Translations under genes and position numbers: made by a program
Shown: in pieces, positions 7,022 through 15,004 of the stretch
How positions within the stretch are numbered: the first letter of the stretch is position 1
Layout of the letters: each line of letters begins with the position of its first letter
Assembly: GCF_001514115.1 (NCBI RefSeq)
Contig: NZ_KQ948454.1
Coordinates: forward strand, 355,400 to 419,399
Direction of reading: 5' to 3'
DNA length: 64,000 nt
Origin: Streptomyces olivochromogenes
GTDB taxonomy: Bacteria > Actinomycetota > Actinomycetes > Streptomycetales > Streptomycetaceae
Notes under the pieces: generated by a model
Database searches by the model: none
Told to the model about the DNA's origin: nothing
The model's input: the letters and a program-made list of their open reading frames with translations, nothing else

Positions 7022-8272
7022 ATGCCCGACAGCCAGCCGCAGCCACCCCACTCCTCGTCGGGACAGACCGACACCGCCACCCTGCTGCTGCGCGGGGCGC
7101 GGCTCACCGACGGCCGGACTGTGGACGTGCGGCTGGGCGGCGGGCGCATCGAGGCGGTCGGCACCGCCGGGAGCCTGGCGACACCCGCCTCCGGCTCGCG
7201 CGCCGCGAAGGTGGACCTCGACGGCTACCTGCTCCTGCCGGCCCCCGCCGAGCCCCACGCACACGGCGACACGGCCCTGACGGCCGACGGCGACGGTCCC
7301 CTCTCGTACGACACCCAGGAGGTCCAGCGCCGGGCCACCGAGGCCGCGTTGCTGCAACTGGGGCACGGGGCGACGGCGTTGCGCTCGCACGTGCGCGTCG
7401 GCGACGTACAGGGTCTCGACGCGCTGGCGGCGGTGCTCCAGGCGCGGCGGGCGCTGCGCGGGCTGGCCGAGCTGACGGCGGTGGCGATGCCGCGGGTGCT
7501 CACCGGGGTCGCCGGTGCCGACGGGCTCGCGATACTGCGGGACGCCGTGAAGATGGGCGCTTCGGTGGTGGGCGGCTGCCCGGACACCGACCCGGATCCG
7601 ACGGGGTACGTGGAGGCGGTCCTGGAACTCGCCTCGGAACACGGCTGCCCGGTCGACCTGCACACGGACGCCTCGGACCCCGCCCGGCTCGCCCGGCTCG
7701 CGGCGATGGCGGGCGGCCTGCGGGCCGGGGTGACGCTCGGCCCGTGCGGCGGCCTCGGCCGGCTGCCGTCCGAGGTGGCGTCCCGGGCGGCCGACCAACT
7801 CGCCGCGGCGGGCGTGACCGTGGTGTGCCTGCCGCAGGGCGGCTGCGGGAGCGTGGACCGGCGCGGAACGGCTCCGGTGCGGATGCTGCGGGCGGCCGGG
7901 GTGCGCATCGCCGCGGGCAGCGGCGCCCTCCGGGACGTATCGAACCCGGTGGGCCGCGGCGACCCCCTGGAGGCCGCGTACCTGCTGGCCTCACGGCACG
8001 GTCTGCGCCCCGAGGACGCGTACGACGCCGTGAGCTCCGGCGCGCGAGCCGCCCTCGGACTGCCCGAGGTACGCGTGGAAGCAGGTTTCCCGGCCGAGTT
8101 GCTCGCGGTGCGCGGGAACCGGCTGGCAGGGGCGCTGTCGCTCGCGTACAGCCGGCTCGTGGTGCACCGGGGGCGCGTGGTGGCACGGACCAGCGCGGTG
8201 CGGGAGTACTGCAACTCGGCGGCAGCGGCGGGTCTGGACCTGCCCCGACAGGGACGCGGACAACCTTCCTAG
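7022..8272 (+). CDS. Amidohydrolase-superfamily protein, cytosine-deaminase-like with degenerate active site
   Basis: 416 residues in the order of a CodA-type amidohydrolase: beta-sandwich strand TLLLRGARLTDGR, first metal motif EPHAHGD (His79, His81), barrel, VDLHTDA (His214), LGPCGGL (about 239-245), and AAGSGALRDVSNP (298-309). In E. coli CodA the matching places are EPHVHLD, DIHCDE (His214, Glu217), ASHTTAM (His246) and FGHDDVFD (Asp313). Here Glu217 is Ala, His246 has no counterpart, and Asp313/314 are Gly/Ala. HxH and the barrel histidine survive. Ordinary metal-dependent deamination is therefore doubtful; binding or an altered reaction is possible. It is preceded by GAGCGCG rather than a strong SD and stands alone. 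Confidence 0.8.
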   Translation: MPDSQPQPPHSSSGQTDTATLLLRGARLTDGRTVDVRLGGGRIEAVGTAGSLATPASGSRAAKVDLDGYLLLPAPAEPHAHGDTALTADGDGPLSYDTQEVQRRATEAALLQLGHGATALRSHVRVGDVQGLDALAAVLQARRALRGLAELTAVAMPRVLTGVAGADGLAILRDAVKMGASVVGGCPDTDPDPTGYVEAVLELASEHGCPVDLHTDASDPARLARLAAMAGGLRAGVTLGPCGGLGRLPSEVASRAADQLAAAGVTVVCLPQGGCGSVDRRGTAPVRMLRAAGVRIAAGSGALRDVSNPVGRGDPLEAAYLLASRHGLRPEDAYDAVSSGARAALGLPEVRVEAGFPAELLAVRGNRLAGALSLAYSRLVVHRGRVVARTSAVREYCNSAAAAGLDLPRQGRGQPS

Positions 8273-8383
8273 TCACAACCGCCGTCCACCGTCTCCCGTG
8301 TTGGGTGCGCACTGCCGCAACCACCGTCCGAGCGCCCCCTGTTCACCACGCGGGGCGAGGGCTCGACGGCCTCCGCCGGCGCG

Positions 8384-8430
8384 CGACCCTGTGGACAACT
8401 CAAGAGACCCCTGAGTTGTCCACAGGGTCG
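8384..8430. promoter_or_regulatory. 19-bp perfect inverted repeat containing two opposed DnaA-box-like nonamers
   Basis: Arms 8384-8402 and 8412-8430 are perfect inverses separated by 9 bp. Each arm contains TTGTCCACA (8416-8424, and its inverse TGTGGACAA at 8390-8398), the published Streptomyces DnaA-box consensus. It lies 111 bp after the amidohydrolase-like gene and ends 38 bp before the reductase ATG at 8469, so it may act as terminator, operator or DnaA-binding site. Confidence 0.7.
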
Positions 8431-8468
8431 TGCGGCGAACGGGTCCATCCGGGCGTACGGTCGGAAAC

Positions 8469-9125
8469 ATGCGCATTGTCATCGCTGGAGGTCATGGTCA
8501 GATCGCGCTGCGGCTGGAGCGACTGCTCGCCGCGCGCGGTGACGAGGTCGCGGGGATCATCCGCCGCGCCGAGCAGGGCGACGATCTGCGGGCGGCCGGT
8601 GCCGAGCCGGTCCTCTGCGATCTGGAGTCGGCTTCGGTGGAGGAGGTCGCCGCCCATCTGCAGGGCGCGGACGCGGCCGTCTTCGCGGCGGGCGCGGGCC
8701 CGGGCAGCGGTCCGGCCCGCAAGGCGACGGTGGACAGGGGCGCCGCCGTCCTGTTCGCCGACGCCGCGGAACGAGCGGGCGTACGGCGCCACGTCGTCGT
8801 GTCGTCCATGGGCGCGGACCCGGCGCACCCGGGCGACGACGTCTTCGACCTGTATCTGCGCGCCAAGGGCGAGGCCGACGAGTACGTACGCGGTCGTTCG
8901 TCCCTGGAGTGGACGATCCTGCGCCCCGGATCGCTGATCGACGACGCCGGCACCGGCCTCGTACGCCTGGAGGCCTCGACCGGCCGCGGAGCGGTCCCAC
9001 GGGACGATGTCGCGGCGGTCCTGGCGGAGCTGGTGGAGACTCCTGCGACGGCCGGGCTGACCCTGGAGTTGATCGGCGGCTCGACGCCGATCTCGGTGGC
9101 GGTCAAATCGGTCGCGGGGAACTAG
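8469..9125 (+). CDS. NAD(P)-binding protein, atypical SDR (SDR-a5/NmrA-like)
   Basis: 218 residues from the ATG at 8469 (MRIVIAGGHGQIALRLERLL). The GGHGQIA glycine motif at residues 7-13, the GIIRRAEQ segment after strand 2 and LRPGSLIDDAGTG near residue 160 match the actinobacterial NAD(P)H-binding SDR family. An in-frame ATG 13 codons upstream falls in the inverted repeat and adds no conserved sequence. Substrate unknown. It lies directly downstream of the DnaA-box palindrome and is followed by a convergent small gene. Confidence 0.85.
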   Translation: MRIVIAGGHGQIALRLERLLAARGDEVAGIIRRAEQGDDLRAAGAEPVLCDLESASVEEVAAHLQGADAAVFAAGAGPGSGPARKATVDRGAAVLFADAAERAGVRRHVVVSSMGADPAHPGDDVFDLYLRAKGEADEYVRGRSSLEWTILRPGSLIDDAGTGLVRLEASTGRGAVPRDDVAAVLAELVETPATAGLTLELIGGSTPISVAVKSVAGN

Positions 9126-9179
9126 ACACCGACCGGACCAGGCCATTCGCCTACCCGCTCGGAACATTCGCCGACCCGC

Positions 9180-9392
9180 TCAGAACAACGGAAGCTGCCC
9201 GGGAAAGTCGGGCACGGAGTACCCGTCCAGCGTCGGCTGGGCCGCACCCAGCCGGGCCGGCCGACGCGACCCAGGACACGAGACCAGTTCCCCGCTCCCC
9301 CGCGCACCAGGCGGATCATGCCGGGCGAACCGTCCCGCGACGACGGCGATCTCCCGACGGCACTCGGGGCAGTTCCTACGACGCGATGACAT
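9180..9392 (-). CDS. Small protein with a CxxC pair (hypothetical)
   Basis: 70 residues from the ATG at 9392: MSSRRRNCPECRREIAVVAG, then RFARHDPPGARGSGELVSCPGSRR and a C-terminal TLDGYSVPDFPGQLPLF. A CPEC pair near residue 8 and a lone Cys near residue 45, with HDPP between, suggest a partial zinc ribbon. Protein-like composition rather than shadow-frame composition supports it being real, but there is no strong ribosome-binding site. No function assigned. Confidence 0.5.
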   Translation of the reverse strand: MSSRRRNCPECRREIAVVAGRFARHDPPGARGSGELVSCPGSRRPARLGAAQPTLDGYSVPDFPGQLPLF

Positions 9393-9886
9393 GGGAACAG
9401 TCTGCCCGGCGGGCAGCAGCCGCACCGACAGCACCCGACCCCAGCCCCGGTCCGTCAAGCTGGTTGGACGTGGCTGGACCCCATGTCTGAACGGTCTTCA
9501 AGCGCGACTACGTATTCGATCAACTCCCGGGCCTGACGCAGTGGTCGAGGGATGCGCATCGCACTGTCGAGATCACGCAGAAGCCATGGGCGCATGGCCG
9601 AAGATGGCCGACGGCGTCGTCGGGGAGCGCTCCAGCTCAGGGAGCCGCGCTCCCGGTCGCGCCCAGCCTGGACGGACACCAGCGAAGCGCACGACACGCG
9701 GGAGCTGTGAAGCACCGGCACAGCGGAACTCGCCGCCCCGGGGGACAACTGGGGGGACTCGCTCCTGACCGCCCACAGATGCCCGGTCGGCTACTCACTC
9801 CGCCCGACCTCGATGCCGCGCCGATGGCCGCACTCGCGGGCCGGTCACCCGTCACCCGCGTCCACACCCCCTTCAGGGCACTACAC
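9393..9886. other. Gene-free stretch, nothing recognised
   Basis: About 490 bp between the small CxxC gene and the TetR gene. Open frames here have the Arg/Pro/Ser-rich composition of shadow frames, and no RNA or repeat was recognised. Confidence 0.5.
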
Positions 9887-10453
9887 CTAGCGGCCCGCGG
9901 TCACGGCCTTGAGTTCGTCCAGCGATTCCCGCATCAACCGCGACAACTCGCGTTCCTCGTCCCCCGCGACCCAGCGCTCGAAGCCGACTTTGAAGACGGC
10001 GACTCCCGCCTCGGCGGCCAGGCTCGCGGCCGGCTCCGTAACGCCGTGTCGGCGCAGGGTGTCGGCGAGCGCGGCAGACATCGAGGTGAGCTTGATCAGG
10101 TCGCGCTCCTGGAGCTCGGGGTTCGCCATGATCACAGCCTGCCGAGTACGGACGCAGTCGCGTTGGTCGGTGAGCATCTCGGAGACCGCATCAAGGCCCA
10201 CCGCCAGCGCGTCGATCGGCGCCGCGGACTTCAGAGCGCCGGCGACCGCCCGCACGAACAGCTCCTGAAACTCGCCGGACGTGGCGAACAGCACCTCGCG
10301 CTTGTCGGCGTAGTGCCGGAAGAAGGTCCGCTCCGTGAGCCCGGCGCGTCTGGCGATCTCCGCCACGGTGGTCTGCTCGTATCCGCGCTCGCTGTAGAGC
10401 TCCAGCGCTGCTGCGGCGAGGCGCCCGTGCGCGTTCGGCTCCCATCGACCCAT
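9887..10453 (-). CDS. TetR-family regulator (divergent from an SDR gene)
   Basis: 188 residues. TetR N-domain at residues 8-55 with TTVAEIARRAGLTERTFFRHYADKREVLF. The C-terminal domain (MANPELQERDLIKL, FKVGFERWVAGDEE) is of the kind found in AcrR-like actinobacterial regulators. Divergent from the extended SDR gene, with two copies of a 19-bp operator between them at 10470-10519, so it likely regulates both. Confidence 0.9.
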   Translation of the reverse strand: MGRWEPNAHGRLAAAALELYSERGYEQTTVAEIARRAGLTERTFFRHYADKREVLFATSGEFQELFVRAVAGALKSAAPIDALAVGLDAVSEMLTDQRDCVRTRQAVIMANPELQERDLIKLTSMSAALADTLRRHGVTEPAASLAAEAGVAVFKVGFERWVAGDEERELSRLMRESLDELKAVTAGR

Positions 10454-10469
10454 GGGCAGATCCTACGTT

Positions 10470-10519
10470 ATGACAGTGACTGACATCAGGTGTACTGTCG
10501 ATGACAGTCACTGACATCA
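10470..10519. promoter_or_regulatory. Two directly repeated TetR operators, ATGACAGTSACTGACATCA
   Basis: Copies at 10470-10488 (G at the variable base) and 10501-10519 (C) are 31 bp apart. Each is a near-palindrome (GATGaCAGT/ACTGaCATC in copy 2). Copy 2 overlaps a possible upstream ATG at 10501, arguing that the real start of the SDR gene is the downstream GTG at 10537. Confidence 0.75.
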
Positions 10520-10536
10520 ACAGTTTGAGGTTCCTC

Positions 10537-11460
10537 GTGCGCATCTTCGTGACCGGCGCGTCCGGCTTCATCGGCTCCGCCGTCGTTCCCGAGCTCATCG
10601 ACGCGGGGCACCAGGTCGTCGGGCTCGCCCGCTCCGACGCCTCCGCCGCCGCGCTCACCGCCGCCGGCGTGGAGGTCGTCCGCGGCACCATCGACGACCT
10701 TGAGGTACTGCGGGACGCGGCCGCCGCGTCGGACGGGGTGATCCACCTCGCCTTCAAGGGCGACGTCGCGTTCACCGGCGACTACCAGGGCGCCGCCGAG
10801 GCCGATCGCCGCGCCGTCGACACCTTCGGCGACGCGCTCGCCGGCACCGACCGCCCCTTCGTCCTCGCCTCCGGCGTGATCGGCCTCGCGCCCGGTCGCG
10901 TGGCCACCGAGCGGGACATGCCCACGATCGACGGCTCGCCGCTGTCGATCCGATCGGCCACCGCCCAGGCGGCGCTCGATCTCGCCTCGCGCGGCGTCCG
11001 CTCATCGGTGGTGCGGGTCTCTCCGACCTGCCACGGCGAGGGGGACTACGCCTGGGTGGGGACCTTGGTCGCCATCGCCCGCGCCAAGGGCGTCTCCGGC
11101 TACATCGGCGACGGCGCCCATCACTGGCCCGCAGTACACCGCCTCGATATCGCACGGCTGTTCCGCCTGGCCGTCGAGAAGGCACCCGCCGGATCGGTGC
11201 TGCACGGCGTCGCGGAGGAGGGCGTCGCGATCCGCGACATCGCCGAGGTGATCGGGCGCCACCTCGACCTGCCGGTGACCTCCGTGGCCCCCGAGGCCGC
11301 GGCTGAGCACTTCACCTGGCTGAGCCCCTTCATGAGCCTCGACGCCCTGGTGTCGAACACCCTGACCCGCGAACTGCTGGACTGGCAGCCGACCCACCCC
11401 GGCCTCCTCGAAGACCTCGAAAAGGGCCACTACTTCCACACCCCTGCCACCGCCACCTGA
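10537..11460 (+). CDS. Extended SDR, NAD-dependent epimerase/dehydratase-like
   Basis: 307 residues from GTG 10537, preceded by TGAGG at proper distance. Extended-SDR features: GASGFIGSAVVPEL (residues 7-20), LARSDASA after strand 2, TIDDLEVL, and a downstream VRVSPTCHGEGD substrate loop. The usual YxxxK pair is not obvious (SIRSATAQAALDL occupies that region), typical of the YeeZ/YbjT-like atypical branch. An ATG at 10501 would place operator DNA inside the gene and is disfavoured. Probably repressed by the divergent TetR protein. Confidence 0.87.
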   Translation: MRIFVTGASGFIGSAVVPELIDAGHQVVGLARSDASAAALTAAGVEVVRGTIDDLEVLRDAAAASDGVIHLAFKGDVAFTGDYQGAAEADRRAVDTFGDALAGTDRPFVLASGVIGLAPGRVATERDMPTIDGSPLSIRSATAQAALDLASRGVRSSVVRVSPTCHGEGDYAWVGTLVAIARAKGVSGYIGDGAHHWPAVHRLDIARLFRLAVEKAPAGSVLHGVAEEGVAIRDIAEVIGRHLDLPVTSVAPEAAAEHFTWLSPFMSLDALVSNTLTRELLDWQPTHPGLLEDLEKGHYFHTPATAT

Positions 11461-11567
11461 CCAGCCCCGGAGACGCCGCATGACGTGAGCTCACCACAAG
11501 GAATGGGCAGAGGGGCCCAGTTGGGCCGAGGCTGAGGCCGACGCCTTCGGCTGCGCGGCCAACCCGC

Positions 11568-11586
11568 GCCCTCGCCCCGCGAGGGC
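11568..11586. terminator. Hairpin between convergent genes
   Basis: GCCCTCGC and GCGAGGGC pair perfectly around a 3-nt loop, between the ends of the plus-strand SDR gene (11460) and the minus-strand alginate lyase gene (11648). Probably a bidirectional terminator. Confidence 0.5.
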
Positions 11587-11647
11587 CCCACAACCAAGCG
11601 CCAGGATCAGCGCCCTCGCTGACGGTGCGGGATGCGTCGAGGTTCGC

Positions 11648-12502
11648 TCAACCGTGGGAGACGGTGAGGCCGTAGAAGGCGACCCGAGCGCCCTTGGTGG
11701 TGCTGTCGGAGGACGACTGGTTGTACGAGCCGGCCTTGAAGTACTGCTTGTAGGCGTCGAACGACGACGGGATGGCGTAGTGCGTGGTGCTCCCGTTCAC
11801 CGTCAAGTCGATGGTGTGTCCGCCCGAGACCGCGATCGTGTAGCTCCATGTCTTGCCGACCGATACGTGGCCTACGGTGTGCAGCGTCTGCCCTCCGGAG
11901 GGCGAGTTCTCCGTGCCGAGGACGATGTCACCGCTCGACCGGTAGTACAGCTCCAGCAGCGGCTTGGTGGACGAACCTCCTGTACCGAGGTGGATCTGTC
12001 CGACGCAGACGTTCGATGTGACGGACACGACCCGCAGCGTCGCCTTCATTTGGTGCGTGCCGCTGAGCGACCAGTTGGCGGCGGTGCCGTTGCGGTTCAT
12101 CTCCCGCAGTTCGGAGCGGGCGTAGTTCGAGTTCGGTGTGGTGACGCCCTTCTCCGGTGCCCAGAAGGTCATCGCGCCGTCACGGGTGTCCGTGTAGAAG
12201 TACGAGTCCTGGAACCCGTTGGCCCCCTGAAGCCGGGAGGACGGGATCGTCGTCGGCGAGCCGGGGGAGCCCACCGGCTCCTGAAGCTGCCATACCGACA
12301 GGTCGAAATTCCCACCGGGCGCGACGGACGGGTCCGCCATGGGTGAGGAAACGACGCTGGTACTGCGCTGACCGCTGGGTGCGGCGGCTACGCCCGCGGC
12401 GACGGAAAGCGAACTGGCCGGCGCGGCGGGAGCCACAAGGACCAGGCCGCCGCTGACGGCGGTGACGGTGGCCAGGGAGGTGAGCAGCGTACGCATGCGC
12501 AT
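11648..12502 (-). CDS. Secreted alginate lyase, polysaccharide lyase family 7
   Basis: 284 residues with a Sec-type signal peptide (basic MRMR start, hydrophobic LLTSLATVTAVSGGLVLVAP, cleavage near APAS, residue 30). The mature part carries the three PL7 landmarks: RSELRE (129-134), QIH (169-171) and YFKAGSYNQ (254-262), which hold the catalytic His/Tyr and uronate-binding residues of the jelly-roll fold. QIH (rather than QVH) is associated with preference for guluronate-containing blocks. A second ATG two codons in is equally possible as start. Alginate lyases cleave marine brown-algal or bacterial alginate by beta-elimination. An 11-bp inverted repeat lies upstream. Confidence 0.93.
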   Translation of the reverse strand: MRMRTLLTSLATVTAVSGGLVLVAPAAPASSLSVAAGVAAAPSGQRSTSVVSSPMADPSVAPGGNFDLSVWQLQEPVGSPGSPTTIPSSRLQGANGFQDSYFYTDTRDGAMTFWAPEKGVTTPNSNYARSELREMNRNGTAANWSLSGTHQMKATLRVVSVTSNVCVGQIHLGTGGSSTKPLLELYYRSSGDIVLGTENSPSGGQTLHTVGHVSVGKTWSYTIAVSGGHTIDLTVNGSTTHYAIPSSFDAYKQYFKAGSYNQSSSDSTTKGARVAFYGLTVSHG

Positions 12503-12565
12503 GGGGGGTGCCTTCCTGTCTGCTCGGTGGACTCGGTTGGCGGGCGCGCGTATTTCTCAGCATGG

Positions 12566-12606
12566 AGCGTTCATGTCTGTGAACTTCATATCCCAACATG
12601 AACGCT
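12566..12606. promoter_or_regulatory. 11-bp inverted repeat upstream of the alginate lyase gene
   Basis: AGCGTTCATGT (12566-12576) and ACATGAACGCT (12596-12606) are perfect inverses with a 19-bp spacer, 64-104 bp upstream of the lyase start. Size and position suggest a dimeric regulator site controlling the lyase; no regulator gene is adjacent. Confidence 0.55.
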
Positions 12607-12928
12607 TGGTGTCGCGACAGTAGGACTGTGGCGCGGCCACGTCAAGGCTGCTGGTGAAACAACGCATTCGTACCGGTGAACGCCCTTGGCCAACCGCTGA
12701 ATGCCGCCCATGCCCACGGCGAGGCACGCGCTCTATGGCCAAAGCAGGCGCTCTACCCCATCGGCGGGCGATGCCCTGGGGCACGCCGGGCTGGAGCTGG
12801 ATGCCGATCTCGTCCACGTCGATGAACTCGACCGGAGATCACGGAGACGCGATTGCTGTCGCGGAAGTACGCGGAAGTACATGGGGCGGCTATGGCGACT
12901 AAATCGATGCCGCACGCCTCTGGAACGA
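12607..12928. other. Gene-free stretch, nothing recognised
   Basis: About 320 bp before the tRNA-like fragment. Short open frames exist on both strands but none shows a motif, a ribosome-binding site or convincing composition. Confidence 0.4.
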
Positions 12929-12974
12929 CGAAAGGGCCCGTGATCGGCATTGCTGCTGATCACAGACCCTTTCG
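12929..12974. terminator. Two-part hairpin next to the tRNA-Tyr relic
   Basis: CGAAAGGG...CCCTTTCG encloses GTGATC...GATCAC. It immediately precedes the relic att site, occupying the same place that a hairpin terminator occupies beside the two other tRNA-Tyr-derived sequences (16911, 35246), though its sequence differs. Confidence 0.55.
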
Positions 12975-12977
12975 GTC

Positions 12978-13033
12978 GTGTGGCGGCGCCAGGATTCGAA
13001 CCCGGGAAGGCTGAGCCGGCAGATCTACGGTCC
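12978..13033 (-). repeat. Decayed tRNA-Tyr 3' fragment (relic attachment site)
   Basis: From GTGTGGCGGCGCCAGGATTC onwards the sequence follows the 3' half of the intact tRNA-Tyr at 35298-35379 (T-arm, variable arm, anticodon 3' stem) with only a few substitutions (CCCGGG for CCTGGG, AGATCTACGGTC for AGATTTACAGTC), then diverges. It lacks the 5' half and cannot be a functional tRNA. It marks the outermost integration event at this tRNA gene. Confidence 0.8.
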
Positions 13034-13209
13034 GCGTGAGGTGATCCACCTGGCCTGGTTCCTGTTCGGCCTGCCGCCCATCTGTCCCACAGGCACCCAC
13101 CGACCGCCGCCGAGCCGACCGCCGTGGCGGAACGCGGGCTACGCGGCCTGACGGGGGTCACGCTGCCGAGGGCCGAGGGCGGCGAGATCCCGACCCTGTA
13201 CCGAGGGGG

Positions 13210-14037
13210 TCAGCGCACGTCGACGTAGTCGGCCGCGCTGGTGGCGACGCCGGTCGTGGAGTTGCCGGAGTACACCCAGCGGTAGGAGCCGTCGACCGAG
13301 GCGGTGACCGTGACTTTCAGACCCCCGGTGCTGCTGGTGGTGGCCTTCTTGACCGTCTTGAAGGTGTCGGCGCCCTTGGCGCGGAACTGGAGGCTGACCG
13401 TACGGCCGCTGTAGGCGTCGTACTTCTTCGTGCTCCAGTTCGCCCGGGTCAGCTTGCCCGTGACGGTGATCGACTTGCCCTTGGTGACCGGCTCCGGCGA
13501 GGCGTTGGCGGTTGCCTTGGCCGCGCGCTTGAGCTGGGCGGTCGTGGACCGCGTCTCCAGTTCCCCGGTCTTGAGGCCGCCGTCGGCCTTCCACAGCCGC
13601 AGCGAGACGCCGACCTTCCAGGTCGTGGCGTCGCTGTTGGAGTCGACGTGGTCCTGGCTCGGGTGCGGGTCGATGTAGAGGTTGCCCTCGCAGCGAGCGT
13701 GCTTGGAGTCGATCTCGTAGCAGGTGTAGCCGCCCGGCCCGATGAAGTTCTCTCCGGTGTCGGCCGCCGTCTTGATGCTGCCGCGGTAGAGGAAGGGGTA
13801 CGCGTCGTAGCGGGAGGGGTTGGCAGTGCTGTACCCGGAAGGCAGCGCGATGTTGAAACTGATGGGCGGCTCCACCTCCTTCGACGTGCCGGCGACGATC
13901 GGCTTGCCGTTGTTGATGACGATGTCCGACACGGTGATGCCGGTGTCCGCCGCCTGAGCCGTCGGCGCGTTCAGCACCGAGAGCCCCAGCGCCCCCACGA
14001 GCGTGGCCACCGCGACGGTTCGTCTGTCTGTCTTCAT
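13210..14037 (-). CDS. Secreted protein with C-terminal Ig-like domain (hypothetical)
   Basis: 275 residues. Clear signal peptide (MKTDRRTVAVATLVGALGLS, cleavage near AQAAD at about 30). The central part has a Cys pair in YTCYEIDSKHARCEG and is otherwise unrecognised. The C-terminal roughly 95 residues (GKSITVTGKLTRANWSTKKY through YSGNSTTGVATSAADYVDV) resemble the bacterial Ig-like beta-sandwich common at the end of Streptomyces secreted proteins. Start supported by the MKT signal-peptide head and CAGGAGGAC-type purines upstream (TCCTGAAGAGGTG on the minus strand). Lies inside the relic element zone. Confidence 0.7.
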   Translation of the reverse strand: MKTDRRTVAVATLVGALGLSVLNAPTAQAADTGITVSDIVINNGKPIVAGTSKEVEPPISFNIALPSGYSTANPSRYDAYPFLYRGSIKTAADTGENFIGPGGYTCYEIDSKHARCEGNLYIDPHPSQDHVDSNSDATTWKVGVSLRLWKADGGLKTGELETRSTTAQLKRAAKATANASPEPVTKGKSITVTGKLTRANWSTKKYDAYSGRTVSLQFRAKGADTFKTVKKATTSSTGGLKVTVTASVDGSYRWVYSGNSTTGVATSAADYVDVR

Positions 14038-14173
14038 TCACACCTCTTCAGGAGGACCCCATGACAAGAGGCGGCAGCCTATCTGACGAGTTCATGACCT
14101 CTGGCCCTGACGGCCCAGCTCACCGCCCCGCGGCCAATCCCTCCCGCCTCCTGCTCAACGCGCCTCACAGCTC

Positions 14174-14335
14174 GCCAAGCGCCCACATGACCTACGCCAC
14201 GACGCCGTCTCCACGCGCCTCAGTTCCGGTGTGGAACCACAGGCGGCCGCCGCGCGCCGACCACAGCGTGGCCGTCCTCTTCCGGGTCTACGCGAAGTGC
14301 CTCAACGGCACCGCGGCCACGGCGAACGCCATTGA
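14174..14335 (+). pseudogene. Integrase C-terminal remnant (tyrosine recombinase)
   Basis: The stretch parallels the 3' end of the integrases at 15514-16809 and 33779-35143: MTYATTPSPRASVPVWN corresponds to YDLRHTAVSTWLSSGVEP and HSVAVLFRVYAKCLNG to HSVAVLLRVYAKFLSDG, including the catalytic-tyrosine context VYAK. Everything upstream of the R-H box is missing. It represents a third, most decayed copy of the same integrase family. Confidence 0.75.
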
Positions 14336-14670
14336 CGTACTGCCAGTCGGCGCCTACAGCGGATGCCGGGGTAAGAGCGCCGCTGGCGGAGACGAACACC
14401 TGGAACGGTCACGCGATGCGTCGGCTCGTAAACAACATCAGCGGGGACTGTCTCACCTCGGACTATGCGACCGGCGGTGACGACGTCTACATGGCCCCCT
14501 GTGGGGGCGACCGGTCGGGGCAGTTCTGGACCGCGGACGACGGACACATTCAGAACCAGAACCACCTCTACCTCGGCACCTTTCCCTCTGGCACTGGCGT
14601 CTACATGGCCTCCTGGCTCGATGAGGAGCCCAACCTGAGCACGTTCGCCTGGAGCGGTAGCACCGTATAG
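14332..14670 (+). pseudogene. Ricin-type beta-trefoil lectin domain fragment (probable remnant)
   Basis: Reading +1 from 14332, residues about 29-105 (RRLVNNISGDCLTSDYATG, then MAPCGGDRSGQFWTADDG) resemble one to two repeats of a ricin B-like lectin domain with a Cys-Cys pair and a QFW motif at the QxW position. There is no signal peptide and the domain is too short for a full trefoil (about 130 residues). It abuts the integrase scrap and is probably the 3' end of a secreted protein gene cut by recombination. Confidence 0.5.
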
Positions 14671-14696
14671 CGGAAGCACCACCCCCGAATCGCTGC

Positions 14697-14744
14697 GTAA
14701 CTAGGTAAGCCCCTGCGCTTAGGCGCACGGGCTTACCTAGTTAC
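14697..14744. terminator. 16-bp perfect hairpin with nested inner stem
   Basis: GTAACTAGGTAAGCCC (14697-14712) pairs with GGGCTTACCTAGTTAC (14729-14744); the loop contains a further GCGC-TTAG-GCGC stem. It follows the lectin-like remnant and could terminate transcription from either side. Confidence 0.65.
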
Positions 14745-14962
14745 GATCAGCGCGATCTGCCCGACGATGACGTCCCCGGTGGCCGCCTCAGCCTCGATGA
14801 AGTAGGGAAATCTGCACCGTGCTGAGAGCGCAGCGGCTTTCAAGAGGGTCGCGGTATCACTACCAGAGCCACCTCTGACCTGCGTCTATAACTTGATGCG
14901 GCAGATCCAGGGGAGCGCTGGCCCACGTATGGCCCACAGCGCGGCTCAATGCCGCCCCGAAG

Positions 14963-15004
14963 CCCCTGTCGGATTCGAACCAACGATCTTCGCTTTACAA
15001 GTTC
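14963..15004 (-). repeat. tRNA-Thr (TGT) 3' fragment
   Basis: On the minus strand the sequence CTTGTAAAGCG (anticodon TGT and stem) is followed by a variable loop, the T-arm TTGGTTCGAATCCGAC and AGGGGC acceptor-like bases, closely resembling the 3' half of Streptomyces tRNA-Thr(TGT). No 5' half exists. This is the expected footprint of an integrative element that used tRNA-Thr as its target. Confidence 0.65.
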
